A stretch of 64,000 nt of DNA, taken from positions 1 to 64,000 of the forward strand of contig LNFE01000167.1 in NCBI GenBank assembly GCA_001464575.1, read 5' to 3'. Both the position numbers and the translations under genes were made by a program. This document shows positions 42,724 to 50,402 of this stretch, piece after piece. Under the pieces are notes generated by a model. It was not told where the DNA came from and searched no databases. It saw only the letters and a list, made by a program, of their open reading frames with translations. How positions within the stretch are numbered: position 1 is the stretch's first letter; each line of letters starts with the position of its first letter. Source of the stretch: Acidobacteria bacterium Ga0077553. Its GTDB lineage: Bacteria; Acidobacteriota; Terriglobia; Bryobacterales; Bryobacteraceae.

Positions 42724-42987
42724 TCACGACTTCTTAATCTTCCGGGCACGCCAAAAGGAAGCCAAGCCGAGCGCAAACATCGGCACAATGAACAGGACCT
42801 CGAGGATGATCCGGCCGAACTGGTCGGGTTCTCCCGAGAAGCCCATCGCTTCCCGGTAGAGACGGGGGGTGGCGATGACAGCGATGCAGATGAACAGGAA
42901 CCCAATGATCTCGTTCCAGAGAATGCGGAGCGGCCGCAGAACGCCCGGCAGGACGTGCGCTACGAATTTTCGACCGATGGCGATCAT
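42724..42987 (-). CDS. Small two-helix membrane protein
   Basis: 87 residues. Two hydrophobic segments (about 26-42, IIGFLFICIAVIATPRL; and about 61-78, ILEVLFIVPMFALGLASF) and a basic tail (RARKIKKS). No family is recognised. ATG 42987 follows a GGGGATGG stretch that can serve as ribosome-binding site. A TATAAT sequence on the minus strand at 42999-43004 may be its -10, though that leaves a very short leader. The 137 bases between its stop and the amidase gene hold nothing recognisable apart from the amidase promoter region. Confidence 0.7.
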   Translation of the reverse strand: MIAIGRKFVAHVLPGVLRPLRILWNEIIGFLFICIAVIATPRLYREAMGFSGEPDQFGRIILEVLFIVPMFALGLASFWRARKIKKS

Positions 42988-43045
42988 GTTCCATCCCCAT
43001 TATAAGGCTGTAGAAAACCGGCCGGTGCGCCGATAGGAGAAGAGA

Positions 43046-43417
43046 GTGCTATTCTGGGGGTGCCCAGAAGTGTCATGTGAGAGGGCCATTCCTTTGGACG
43101 ACCGACTGAAAGAGCTCATGCAGGATTTGGGAAACGCGATCAACGAATCCCTGTCCGACTCCGACCGCATCGCGGAAGCGATTGGCGAGATCAAGAAGTC
43201 TGGCTACGACGTGTTCCTTGTGCTCGAAGCGACCATCGGCTTCAACAAGCGGGACGAGTCTTCGCCCGACATCGACGACGAAGAGTATGTTGATGCCGAA
43301 GAGGAAGAGTCGACGCCGCGGAAACGCTCCGGCCCGTTCGGCAAAGTGAAGTGGACTTCGCAGGACCAGAAGTTTCTGAAGGCCCTCAAGATCTCCACCG
43401 ACGAAAACGGCGAATAG
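43046..43417 (+). CDS. Acidic hydrophilic protein of unknown function
   Basis: 123 residues from GTG 43046 (GGAGA upstream), or about 107 from TTG 43094 (GAGAGGG upstream), which would start MDDRLKELMQDLG. The core (LKELMQDLGNAINESLSDSDRIAEAIGEIKKSGYDVFLVLEATIGF) is a predicted helical pair. The tail is strongly acidic (DIDDEEYVDAEEEE), then basic, ending in KWTSQDQKFLKALKIS. I recognise it as a type of short conserved acidobacterial protein with no assigned role; the charge pattern would suit a protein- or nucleic-acid-binding regulator. It converges on the glycosyltransferase gene with no gap. Confidence 0.75.
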   Translation: MLFWGCPEVSCERAIPLDDRLKELMQDLGNAINESLSDSDRIAEAIGEIKKSGYDVFLVLEATIGFNKRDESSPDIDDEEYVDAEEEESTPRKRSGPFGKVKWTSQDQKFLKALKISTDENGE

Positions 43418-44464
43418 TCAGCGATCCAGCAGCTCGTGATAGGCGGTCCACGTCTGGTCCACCGCGCGATCCCATGTGAACTGCGCGGCATGGGTGAATC
43501 CTCGCTGGGCCATCGTTCCGCGCAGGGCGGGCTGTTCGATCAACGTCTGCAGGGTAAAGCGCAGCTCCTCGACGTTTTCCGGGTCCACGTGGAACGCCGC
43601 CTCCGCCGTTACCTCCGGCAGCGCGGATCGATTGGAAGTTACTACTGGTACCCCCCAGGCCATCGCCTCAATAGCGGGGATCCCGAAGCCCTCATCGAGC
43701 GAGGGGAAGGCAAAGATTGAGGCGCGGCTATAGAGCGCTTCCAGCCGTTCCGCCGAGACATAGCCCAGCACTTGAATATCCGCGCGCCGCGGACTGGCAG
43801 CAATCTGCGCCAGAATTTCCTCCGCCCCAAAACCGGTAGCCGCGCCAGCCAGCACCAACCGCCAGCCAGCCGGAAGCCCCTCGAAGGCTTGAATCAACCG
43901 GCCGGTGTTCTTCCGTTTCTGAATGGCGCCCACGGAAAGGATGAACGGCTGCCGCTTGGTCAGTTCCCGCAGCCGCTTCTCGCCGGGATGGAACACCCCG
44001 TGATGCACCACGCGAATTCGGCTCCGCTCCACGCCCAGCAAGCCCGTAATCTGGGAGGCGGTGAATGAACTCACGGCCAGGATCAGGTCGGAACGATTGG
44101 CCGCGTCCTTCGCCTGCGCCGTGAAGCGAGTGCGAAACTCGGCGGTGGAGTAGTCGGAGGTCATCACGAACAGATCGTGAAAGGTGGTCACCAGGCGGTG
44201 GTGGCTTTTGAGATGCGGCAGCCGTTGGTTCAACCCATGGAAGATCTGCGCCGCGGGAGCCCAGGTGTCGAACAGGGGCCGCCGGGCCGCGCCCCGGGGC
44301 AGAAAGGCTTCGAGCGAGCGAAAGAGGCGATGCGGCCGGTAGCAGAAATAGTACTTCGCGTTGGGATGGCGCCGGGGCAAGCCCCACAGGATCTCGCGGG
44401 AATACACGGCCACTCCGGTCGGCTGCGAGCCCACACTGTAGGTGGCGTCCAGAGCAATTCGCAC
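43418..44464 (-). CDS. GT4-family glycosyltransferase
   Basis: 348 residues of the GT-B fold, family 4. The N-terminus MRIALDATYSVGSQPTGVAVYSREIL is typical, as are FHGLNQRLP, TTFHDLF, the linker SVGAIQKRKN and the donor-site motif FPSLDEGFGIPAIEAMAWGVPVVTSN with its E-x7-E. It transfers a sugar from a nucleotide-sugar to a lipid or polysaccharide acceptor at the cytoplasmic face; donor and acceptor are unknown. It does not resemble BshA closely. The start is GTG 44464. The neighbouring small membrane protein gene is 9 bases upstream. Confidence 0.9.
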   Translation of the reverse strand: MRIALDATYSVGSQPTGVAVYSREILWGLPRRHPNAKYYFCYRPHRLFRSLEAFLPRGAARRPLFDTWAPAAQIFHGLNQRLPHLKSHHRLVTTFHDLFVMTSDYSTAEFRTRFTAQAKDAANRSDLILAVSSFTASQITGLLGVERSRIRVVHHGVFHPGEKRLRELTKRQPFILSVGAIQKRKNTGRLIQAFEGLPAGWRLVLAGAATGFGAEEILAQIAASPRRADIQVLGYVSAERLEALYSRASIFAFPSLDEGFGIPAIEAMAWGVPVVTSNRSALPEVTAEAAFHVDPENVEELRFTLQTLIEQPALRGTMAQRGFTHAAQFTWDRAVDQTWTAYHELLDR

Positions 44465-44473
44465 GAGCCGGGC

Positions 44474-44749
44474 CTAAAGCGCACCTGGAAGGTTCAGCAG
44501 ACTCGATAGCGCTAAAGCCACCCCGGCGACCCGCAGCACGTTGCGCACCAAGGGCGTATCCGGAACCGCCGCGGGCGCCGAGCCGCGCATGGGAATCGGC
44601 ATGCCGCGGCTTTGGAAACGGTCAGCCAGGCTGGTGATCTTCTCCGCGCAAGCGGCCGGACGCAGGATCAGTTGCAGGCCCAGAAACAGAAAGGCCGCCG
44701 CGAGCAACAAGCTCTGCACGGTCGAAACCAATTCTGCCAGGGAATCCAT
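44474..44749 (-). CDS. Small two-helix membrane protein
   Basis: 91 residues: an N-terminal hydrophobic segment (about 12-30, SLLLAAAFLFLGLQLILR), a loop with positive and proline residues (FQSRGMPIPMRG), and a C-terminal hydrophobic segment (about 68-88, VLRVAGVALALSSLLNL). No family is recognised. It is flanked by the GGDEF-like gene (4 bases) and the glycosyltransferase gene (9 bases) on the same strand, so all may be co-transcribed from the sigma-54 activator gene onward. Confidence 0.72.
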   Translation of the reverse strand: MDSLAELVSTVQSLLLAAAFLFLGLQLILRPAACAEKITSLADRFQSRGMPIPMRGSAPAAVPDTPLVRNVLRVAGVALALSSLLNLPGAL

Positions 44750-44753
44750 ACTC

Positions 44754-45686
44754 CTATCCTAGCGCGGGTGCCAACTCCTGGCCGCGGTTCATCGCCAGGT
44801 GGGCCTCGGCGCGCTGTAACATTACGTCGAGATTGGTGGAGGCGGTTGGAATCAGGGTCGATTGGCCGGAGAGATAGCTGAGCGCCGGCCGATGGCTGGG
44901 ATGGGGAGCCAGGGAGCGGAGGTACCGGTGGATGCGGTCTTCCATCGATTCAAGCTCAGCCGGATCGTCGAAGCACAGCGCGCCAAACGTATCGCCCTGC
45001 AACCGCGCGACGACATCCGACTCACGGAAGACCGAGCGCAGCAGATCGCCCGTTTCGATCAGCGCTAGGTCGTGCGCCTGATGGCCGTAAGCGTCTTCGA
45101 GCATCGAGTAGCCGGTCAGCTCGATGAGAAACAGCGTTGCCGGGCGTTGCCAGCGGGCGGCTAATTGCAGTGATTGCTCACCTAACAAAACGAACCCATC
45201 GCGGGAGATCAGGCTGGTGAGCTCATCGAGCAGCGGCAGCTCCGCGCGGGCGACGATAGCTTGCTGCCTCTCCATGGCGGAGCGGAGGGTCCGCGCCAGC
45301 GGCAGACAGTCGAGATCCTCCTTCAGCAGGTAGGAGAAGGCGCCCTCCCGGACGGCGGCCAGGGCGGTGTACTCTTCGCGAGCGTTGCACAGGATAACGA
45401 TGGGCGCCGTGCGGCTCATCGGATGCACGCGCAAAAAGGTATGGAGCGCTTGGCTATCCGTTAGGTCGAGGTTCAGCAGGATGATGTCGAAGGCCTCCTG
45501 CTCCAGGGCCGCCAGCGCTTCGGCGAGCGTTTCGGCGTGATAAAGCTCCATTTGCCAGGGGAGCAGCTTGCGATACTGCTGCTCTTCAAGCTCATCCAAG
45601 GCTTCCTGAACCAGACCGGCGTCCCAGGGATCGGATTCGACGAGAAGAACCCGGCTGCGGATACGGGCGGGGGAAGGCGAATTCAT
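44754..45686 (-). CDS. Degenerate receiver-GGDEF protein
   Basis: 310 residues. The receiver-like domain (about 12-130) has LLVESD at the acidic pocket, but the phospho-acceptor block reads IILLNLDLTD, with Asn72 where Asp is expected. The GGDEF-like domain (about 155-290) has the LLDELTSLISRDGF opening, but the signature is QGDTF at 231-235. Phosphorylation at the canonical site and c-di-GMP synthesis are therefore unlikely. It may be a ligand-binding or protein-interaction regulator. It lies 33 bases after a sigma-54 activator lacking a receiver, so it may be that activator's signalling partner (inference). Confidence 0.85.
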   Translation of the reverse strand: MNSPSPARIRSRVLLVESDPWDAGLVQEALDELEEQQYRKLLPWQMELYHAETLAEALAALEQEAFDIILLNLDLTDSQALHTFLRVHPMSRTAPIVILCNAREEYTALAAVREGAFSYLLKEDLDCLPLARTLRSAMERQQAIVARAELPLLDELTSLISRDGFVLLGEQSLQLAARWQRPATLFLIELTGYSMLEDAYGHQAHDLALIETGDLLRSVFRESDVVARLQGDTFGALCFDDPAELESMEDRIHRYLRSLAPHPSHRPALSYLSGQSTLIPTASTNLDVMLQRAEAHLAMNRGQELAPALG

Positions 45687-45719
45687 CGAAAGGAAAGTGG
45701 CCCCGCCCGGCGGAAAGTC

Positions 45720-46754
45720 TCAGTCGCCCAGTTGGTATTCCTTCAGCTTCCGGTAAAGAGTGGTGCGGCCGATGCCCAGCAGGTGCGCCGCCATCAGGCG
45801 ATCGCCCTTGGTGTATTCGAGTGCGCTCAAAATAGCCCGGCGTTCCATCTCGACGAGCGGCAGAATGGGCGAGGCTACAAAGGTGGGTTGCGCACCGGCG
45901 GAGGGCTGGGCAGAAGGGGCGTACGAAGCGGCGGCGGCCATGGCCAGGCCGGGTTCGGGGGCGCGCCGGGAGTAGTGAAAGTTCTGGATGGGAGAAGGCA
46001 GGTCCCGGGCGTGCAGCAGCGGACCGGTGTTGAAGGCGACCATGTGCTGAATCGAATTTTCGAGCTCGCGTACATTGCCGGGCCAATCGTAGGCCAAGGC
46101 CGATTCGAGCGCTTCCTGCGTGAAGCTGTGGTTGGAGCCGTATTTCCGCAGAAAATGCTGCAGCAGAGCGGGAATGTCTTCGCGGCGGTCGCGCAGCGGG
46201 GGCAGGCGGAGGGTAACTACATTGAGCCGGTAGTACAAATCCTGCCGGAAGGTCCCTTTTTCCACCTCTTTCGCCAGATCGCGGTTGGTGGCGGCGATGA
46301 TGCGGAAGTCGGAACGCTTGGTGACCGTCGAACCGAGCGGCCGGAACTCCTTCTCCTGCAGTACGCGCAGCAGCTTCGCTTGCAGGTCGAGGGGCATTTC
46401 GCCGATTTCGTCAAAGAAAGCCGTACCGCCATCGGCTGCTTCAATCAACCCCACCTTGTCCCGGTCCGCGCCGGTAAAGGCTCCCCGCCGGTGACCAAAC
46501 AGTTCGCTCTCCATCAACGTGCCGACGAAAGCCGAGCAGTCGATGGTGACAAAGTTACCCGACGGATTGGCGGCGTGAATGGAGCGGGCGACCACTTCCT
46601 TGCCCGTGCCGGTTTCTCCCAGAATCAACGCGGGCCAGCGGCCATTGGCGAGTTTTTCCACCATCCGTTGCACATGGCGAAGGCGCGGCGATTGGCCAAT
46701 CAAGAGCGGCGGAGCGGAAAACGACGGAGCTTGTGCAGTAGGGATCATGGACAT
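45720..46754 (-). CDS. Sigma-54-dependent transcriptional activator without receiver domain
   Basis: 344 residues. AAA+ domain with Walker A GETGTGKE (46-53), intact GAFTGA loop (91-96) that contacts sigma-54, Walker B FFDEI (113-117) and arginine-finger region YYRLNVV. A C-terminal Fis-type helix-turn-helix holds GDRLMAAHLLGIGRTTLYRKLKEY. The N-terminus is only ~20 residues, so there is no receiver, GAF or PAS input; control must come from another protein or from expression level. The degenerate receiver-GGDEF gene downstream is the obvious candidate partner. Start ATG 46754, with a second ATG two codons later. Confidence 0.93.
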   Translation of the reverse strand: MSMIPTAQAPSFSAPPLLIGQSPRLRHVQRMVEKLANGRWPALILGETGTGKEVVARSIHAANPSGNFVTIDCSAFVGTLMESELFGHRRGAFTGADRDKVGLIEAADGGTAFFDEIGEMPLDLQAKLLRVLQEKEFRPLGSTVTKRSDFRIIAATNRDLAKEVEKGTFRQDLYYRLNVVTLRLPPLRDRREDIPALLQHFLRKYGSNHSFTQEALESALAYDWPGNVRELENSIQHMVAFNTGPLLHARDLPSPIQNFHYSRRAPEPGLAMAAAASYAPSAQPSAGAQPTFVASPILPLVEMERRAILSALEYTKGDRLMAAHLLGIGRTTLYRKLKEYQLGD

Positions 46755-46871
46755 GCCTCAACTGAACGGAAAAGCCCGCTCAGATGATTTAGTGGTGAAG
46801 GTGAACCATTACTCTAACTTTTTCTCGACCGGGCCGACAATAGTTTCCTAAGGGTTTGATGGGGTGAGTCT

Positions 46872-46889
46872 CCCCCGCAAACGCGGGGG
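46872..46889 (-). terminator. Hairpin directly after rlpA
   Basis: CCCCCGC, loop AAAC, GCGGGGG: a perfect 7-bp GC stem beginning 4 bases past the rlpA stop. There is no clear T run on the minus strand, so termination may be weak or may need Rho. Confidence 0.5.
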
Positions 46890-46893
46890 CGTG

Positions 46894-47580
46894 CTACTCC
46901 ACGTCCCAGCCGACCACGAAGGAGTTCGGGTAGTCCGGACGCACCTCCAGCAGTGTCTTCTGCGCCTGTTTCGGATCGTCCACTTTACCTACGAGGATGC
47001 GCCAGGACTCTGGAGTGTTTCCTTTCGCGATGGCCGGACGGTAACGGATATACACATCCTTGTACTTGCCCTTGAGCTTCTTCTGAAGGAACTGCGCATT
47101 CTGCTGCGTGCGCGCCGTGGTGACCTGTACGGTGAACTGCCGGCCACGCAGATAACTCCGGGGCGGATCGATCACTGTCAGCTTCACCTTGGCAATGCCG
47201 AGCCTGACGAGGTCGATCTCCTCGGCCGCGGCCCGCGAGAGATCGACGATGCGTCCCTTCACGAAAGGACCCCGGTCGGTGATGCGTACCTGCGTGGACT
47301 TCCGGTTGTCGAGGTTGCGAACGGAGACCCATGTTTCAAAGGGCAAGGAGGGATGCGCGGCGGTCATCGCGCGCATGTCGTAGACCTCTCCGTTGGCCGC
47401 GCGGCGGCCATGATAAGGCTCGCCATACCAGCTCGCCACGCCCTCTTCCGACGTGCCGATGCGAGCCACCGGGCTGCTAATTTTTATTTGCCGGCCGCCG
47501 CCACAGCCCATGGCCAAAGCCAGGCCCGCCAACAGCGCGAGATACGCGAAACCCCTATGTTTATTGGTTCGAAATGACAT
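46894..47580 (-). CDS. rlpA: RlpA-family lipoprotein with SPOR domain
   Basis: 228 residues. A lipoprotein leader ends in LAMGC (lipidated Cys), followed by a double-psi beta-barrel (GVASWYGEPYHGRRAANGEVYDM, VSVRNLDNRKSTQVRITDRGPFVKGRIVDLS) and a SPOR-like C-terminus (QFTVQVTTARTQQNAQFLQKKLK...SWRILVGKV). RlpA binds and in some bacteria cleaves denuded glycan strands at the septum; the catalytic Asp/His pair is represented by D in TDRGPF and H in AAHPS. ATG 47580 is preferred; in-frame ATGs at 47598 and 47613 would add residues before the leader. No good Shine-Dalgarno precedes any of the three. Confidence 0.9.
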   Translation of the reverse strand: MSFRTNKHRGFAYLALLAGLALAMGCGGGRQIKISSPVARIGTSEEGVASWYGEPYHGRRAANGEVYDMRAMTAAHPSLPFETWVSVRNLDNRKSTQVRITDRGPFVKGRIVDLSRAAAEEIDLVRLGIAKVKLTVIDPPRSYLRGRQFTVQVTTARTQQNAQFLQKKLKGKYKDVYIRYRPAIAKGNTPESWRILVGKVDDPKQAQKTLLEVRPDYPNSFVVGWDVE

Positions 47581-47683
47581 GGACCACGGAATCCGCATAA
47601 CAACATTCTGCACCAGTTTCGTTTTTTATGCGAAAACGCTCGACTTTTTGGCACTCTTTGTGTCTCGCGGCTCACTTTTTCTC

Positions 47684-47712
47684 TTGACATTGTTCTGGAA
47701 CAACCTTATATA
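47684..47712 (+). promoter_or_regulatory. Strong sigma-70 promoter of the histone-like gene
   Basis: TTGACA (47684-47689), a 17-base spacer and TATATA (47707-47712), with transcription expected near 47719. The match is close to consensus and suggests high expression. Confidence 0.8.
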
Positions 47713-47724
47713 TGGTCACAACTG

Positions 47725-47750
47725 CGTTCTCTCTAGAGAGCGCGAGAACG
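47725..47750 (+). promoter_or_regulatory. Nested palindromes in the histone-like gene leader
   Basis: A perfect 12-base palindrome CTCTCTAGAGAG (47729-47740) lies within a wider inverted repeat, CGTTCTC (47725-47731) with GAGAACG (47744-47750). The two cannot form fully at once. Being just past the predicted start of transcription, they could be an operator or alternative RNA hairpins before the AGGGAGA ribosome-binding site. Confidence 0.5.
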
Positions 47751-47770
47751 ATGTTAGGGAGAATCACTCA

Positions 47771-48022
47771 ATGAAGAACGCAACCGCAAAGAAGGCAGCT
47801 CCGGCGAAGAAAGCCGCCGCCCCTGCCAAGAAGGCTGCAGCGCCTGCTAAGAAGGCCGCTGCTCCGGCGCCGGCGAAGAAAGCTGCTGCTCCTGCGAAGA
47901 AGGCTGCTGCCCCTGCCAAGAAGGAAGCCGCGCCTGCGAAGAAGGCCGCTGCCCCGGCCAAGAAGGCTGCTGCTCCGGCGAAGAAAGCCCCAGCGAAGAA
48001 AGCCGCTGCGAAGAAGTCGTAG
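47771..48022 (+). CDS. Ala/Lys/Pro-rich histone H1-like protein
   Basis: 83 residues made almost wholly of AAPAKKA repeats, like the C-terminal tails of histone H1 and of bacterial AlgP/Hc1-type proteins. It has no globular domain. Such proteins bind and condense DNA by charge. A near-consensus promoter, a palindromic leader and an AGGGAGA site suggest strong, possibly regulated expression. The repeats are encoded with varied codons (GCC/GCT/GCG, AAG/AAA) rather than exact DNA copies. Start ATG 47771 is chosen because the open frame upstream, from 47453, reads through the promoter. A bidirectional terminator follows. Confidence 0.88.
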   Translation: MKNATAKKAAPAKKAAAPAKKAAAPAKKAAAPAPAKKAAAPAKKAAAPAKKEAAPAKKAAAPAKKAAAPAKKAPAKKAAAKKS

Positions 48023-48057
48023 TCCTTCGATTTACTATCAACCGCGAATAGCCCAAA

Positions 48058-48081
48058 CGGCCCCGGCTTCAACCGGGGCCG
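48058..48081. terminator. Bidirectional terminator
   Basis: CGGCCCCGG, loop CTTCAA, CCGGGGCCG: a 9-bp perfect stem, followed on the plus strand by AAATCATTTT. It lies between the histone-like gene and the convergent methyltransferase gene. Confidence 0.85.
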
Positions 48082-48084
48082 AAA

Positions 48085-49008
48085 TCATTTTGGAGCCCTG
48101 TTTACGGGCCTTTCGCGCCTCTCGAACCACAGCGCGCGAAACGATTCGCCCAGGTCGAACAGCAGCGCTTTTAACTGCAACCGGCGCGCCGCATCGGTCT
48201 CCAAATCAAGAAACGCAAAGTGGTCCGCTTCCCCGATGCCCAGCAGGAAAGAACCCATCGATTCGCTGCGCAGCAGGGCGAAGCCGCATTCACTGGCCAA
48301 GGCTTCGAGCCGAGAGAAAGGCACATGCGCCGTGATGTCCTGCTGACCGGGATCCACCAGCACATCATCGACCGCCCGATGCCGCCGGTAACTCATCAAA
48401 GAGCCTTGCGGGAAGCGAATCTGTTCCCGCTGCGTATAGCCATAGTCGAGCACCAACAGATGGCCGTGCTCCACGTGAGCGGCGATGCGGCGCAGCTCCC
48501 GCTCCATGCCCACGGGCACTTCGACCACCTCAATGTCTTCGGCGATCTCGTCCATTGCCAACCCCGCGCCCGGGGCCCATACGAAGCGCTCGCCGCTCAC
48601 GCCCACCCTGCGTTCGCGCCAACCGCCGCGGCAGCGTTCGGCCAGATCCACCGGCAACGCATCGAAGAACTCATGCGCGAGCACGAGGCCGGAGAACGCT
48701 TCTGGCCACGCGCCATAGCCGATGTCGATGGGTGTGTACTCCAAGCCCGCGAACGTCTCCGCTAACGCCGCCCGGCCCGCACCTGGTTGCACCACGTGGC
48801 GAATGCCCTGCTGCTCGCAGAAGCGCCGCAGCAGCAGGCCGAACACGGGCTGCAACTGCTCGGCGGTATAGAAATCCCCCGCGCGGCCGAAGCGGTCCTG
48901 CCGGTAGTAGCCGCCAGCGGGATCGTACAGCGCCACCTCCATGAAGCGGGAGAACGGGATGGGTCCGTGCCGGGCAATCTCGGCTCGCAACAACTCGGCA
49001 ACTGACAT
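48085..49008 (-). CDS. MidA/NDUFAF7-like SAM-dependent methyltransferase
   Basis: 307 residues of the DUF185/MidA family. The N-terminal GPIPFSRFMEVALYDPAGGYY, GRAGDFYTA, VLAHEFFDALPVDL and VLDYGYTQRE blocks are diagnostic. The mitochondrial relative NDUFAF7 dimethylates an arginine of a complex I subunit; the bacterial target is not established. The usual glycine-rich SAM loop is unusual here (VVQPGAGRAALAETF), but the spacing is kept. ATG 49008 has GAGGGAG upstream, which rules out the longer frame from 49074 that would overlap the divergent permease gene. Confidence 0.87.
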   Translation of the reverse strand: MSVAELLRAEIARHGPIPFSRFMEVALYDPAGGYYRQDRFGRAGDFYTAEQLQPVFGLLLRRFCEQQGIRHVVQPGAGRAALAETFAGLEYTPIDIGYGAWPEAFSGLVLAHEFFDALPVDLAERCRGGWRERRVGVSGERFVWAPGAGLAMDEIAEDIEVVEVPVGMERELRRIAAHVEHGHLLVLDYGYTQREQIRFPQGSLMSYRRHRAVDDVLVDPGQQDITAHVPFSRLEALASECGFALLRSESMGSFLLGIGEADHFAFLDLETDAARRLQLKALLFDLGESFRALWFERRERPVNRAPK

Positions 49009-49072
49009 GTGCTCCCTCAGCTTCGCATGGGTCACTCGCTCTTTGGCTCCGGACAGCATAGAATAGCGAGCC

Positions 49073-50398
49073 ATGCTCCCCGCCTACATCAGCCAAACCA
49101 AACCGAACCCGGTTGCCAACCGGGCGCCCTGGTATACGAACACCGCCCCCACGTACGCCGGGGTCTTTCTCTGGATCGTTTTCTACCAGACGATGGCGCA
49201 GGGCACCATCGACCGGGCCAGCCTGGGCGTCTGCATCGCGGCCCTGGCCGCCGCGGGCCTCATCTGTTACGCGCTTTTTTACTACGTCCCCGGCATGCTC
49301 GGCATGAAGACCGGCTTCCCGCTCTACGTCATCGGCAGCTCCACCTTCGGCACGCTTGGCGGCTATCCCATGCCGGGCCTGTTCATGGGCCTGCTGCAGG
49401 TGGGCTGGTTCGCGGTGGGGACGTTCACATCCACCCGCTTCATTCTGATGGGCCTGGGCATGGACGCCACTGCCGGCACGCCGACCTTTTGGATTGTTGC
49501 CGCGTTGTGGGCTTACATCATGGCGACCATCGGTATCCTGGGCATTCAGTACGTCGCCCGGGCTTCGCTGTTCCTGAACGCGATCCCGCTGCTGATGATT
49601 CTGGTGGTCTTCTTCCGCGTGCAGGGCGGCATCAGCCAGCATCAGCCCACGATGTCCGATAACTGGGGCGCCATCGCGACCATCCTGCAAACCGTGATCG
49701 GCTTCTTCGCCACGGCCGGGGCCGCTGGCGTGGACTTCGGGATGAACTCACGCAATGAGAAGGACGTCCGCATGGGCGGCCTGGTGGGCATCGCCGGAGC
49801 GATCCTCATCGCCGGTGGCCTGCCGCTGCTCTCGGTAGCCGGGGCGCGCGTGCTGAACCCCAGCATCAACAGCTATAGCTACGACGCGGTCATCGGTTCG
49901 ATGGGCGGCACCATGGCCACCTCCATGTTCTTCCTCTTTGCGCTGGCTTCCATCGTGCCGGCCTGCTTTTGCGCCTTCATCGCAGGCAACAGCTTTGCGA
50001 CGATGCTGCCGGGGGTTTCGCGGTCGCTCTCCACACTGGTTGGCGTGACGATCGCCTTGATTCTGGCCGGCACCGGCGTGGCGGCCGATCTGCCGGGCGT
50101 CTTCGGCCTCGTCGGCGCTTCCTTTGGCCCCATCTGCGGGGCGATGGTCGCGGATTACTGGCTAAGCGGCGGCAAATGGTCCGGTCCGCGGGAAGGCATC
50201 AACTGGGCGGGGTATGGCGCTTGGGCGCTGGGCTTTATCGTCGGCATCTCGCCGGCCCTGGGCTTGAACCTGGGCGTCGAGCCGCTCGCCTTGGCGAGCT
50301 TCGTTGTTGGCTTCGTGGTTTACGCGGTCTTGGCGAAGGCCGGTCTGCAGCCAAAGGTGGTCAGCCAGCCCATCGCCATCGCCGCGGGCCAAAGCTAA
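49073..50398 (+). CDS. NCS1-type (cytosine/purine) permease
   Basis: 441 residues with about 12 transmembrane helices and family-like segments: APWYTNTAPTYAGVFLWIVFY, GMKTGFPLYVIGSSTFGTLGG, TAGAAGVDFGMNSRNEKDVRMGG and VGASFGPICGAMVADYWL. The last matches the conserved 'P..G....DYW' segment of NCS1 permeases. It imports a nucleobase or similar compound with a cation, and the substrate is not predictable. No purine or pyrimidine catabolic gene is adjacent. It is divergent from the MidA-like gene and ends just before the der gene on the other strand. Confidence 0.87.
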   Translation: MLPAYISQTKPNPVANRAPWYTNTAPTYAGVFLWIVFYQTMAQGTIDRASLGVCIAALAAAGLICYALFYYVPGMLGMKTGFPLYVIGSSTFGTLGGYPMPGLFMGLLQVGWFAVGTFTSTRFILMGLGMDATAGTPTFWIVAALWAYIMATIGILGIQYVARASLFLNAIPLLMILVVFFRVQGGISQHQPTMSDNWGAIATILQTVIGFFATAGAAGVDFGMNSRNEKDVRMGGLVGIAGAILIAGGLPLLSVAGARVLNPSINSYSYDAVIGSMGGTMATSMFFLFALASIVPACFCAFIAGNSFATMLPGVSRSLSTLVGVTIALILAGTGVAADLPGVFGLVGASFGPICGAMVADYWLSGGKWSGPREGINWAGYGAWALGFIVGISPALGLNLGVEPLALASFVVGFVVYAVLAKAGLQPKVVSQPIAIAAGQS

Positions 50399-50402
50399 AC
50401 CG

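Noticed and set aside
43418-44464. Glycosyltransferase as BshA, given bshC in the window
   Set aside because: It is far from bshC, lacks any linkage to malate or deacetylase genes, and its N-terminus is of a general GT4 type.
47648-47664. TGGCAC-like sequence resembling a sigma-54 -24 element
   Set aside because: The matching -12 part reads GTGT rather than TTGC, so the essential GC is missing, and a near-consensus sigma-70 promoter lies just downstream.
47453-47770. Upstream extension of the histone-like frame
   Set aside because: It would run through the TTGACA/TATATA promoter and the rlpA signal region; the AGGGAGA site before ATG 47771 is clear.
47771-48022. AAPAKK repeats as a DNA repeat element
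   Set aside because: The DNA units differ in codon choice, and the repeat is a property of the protein.
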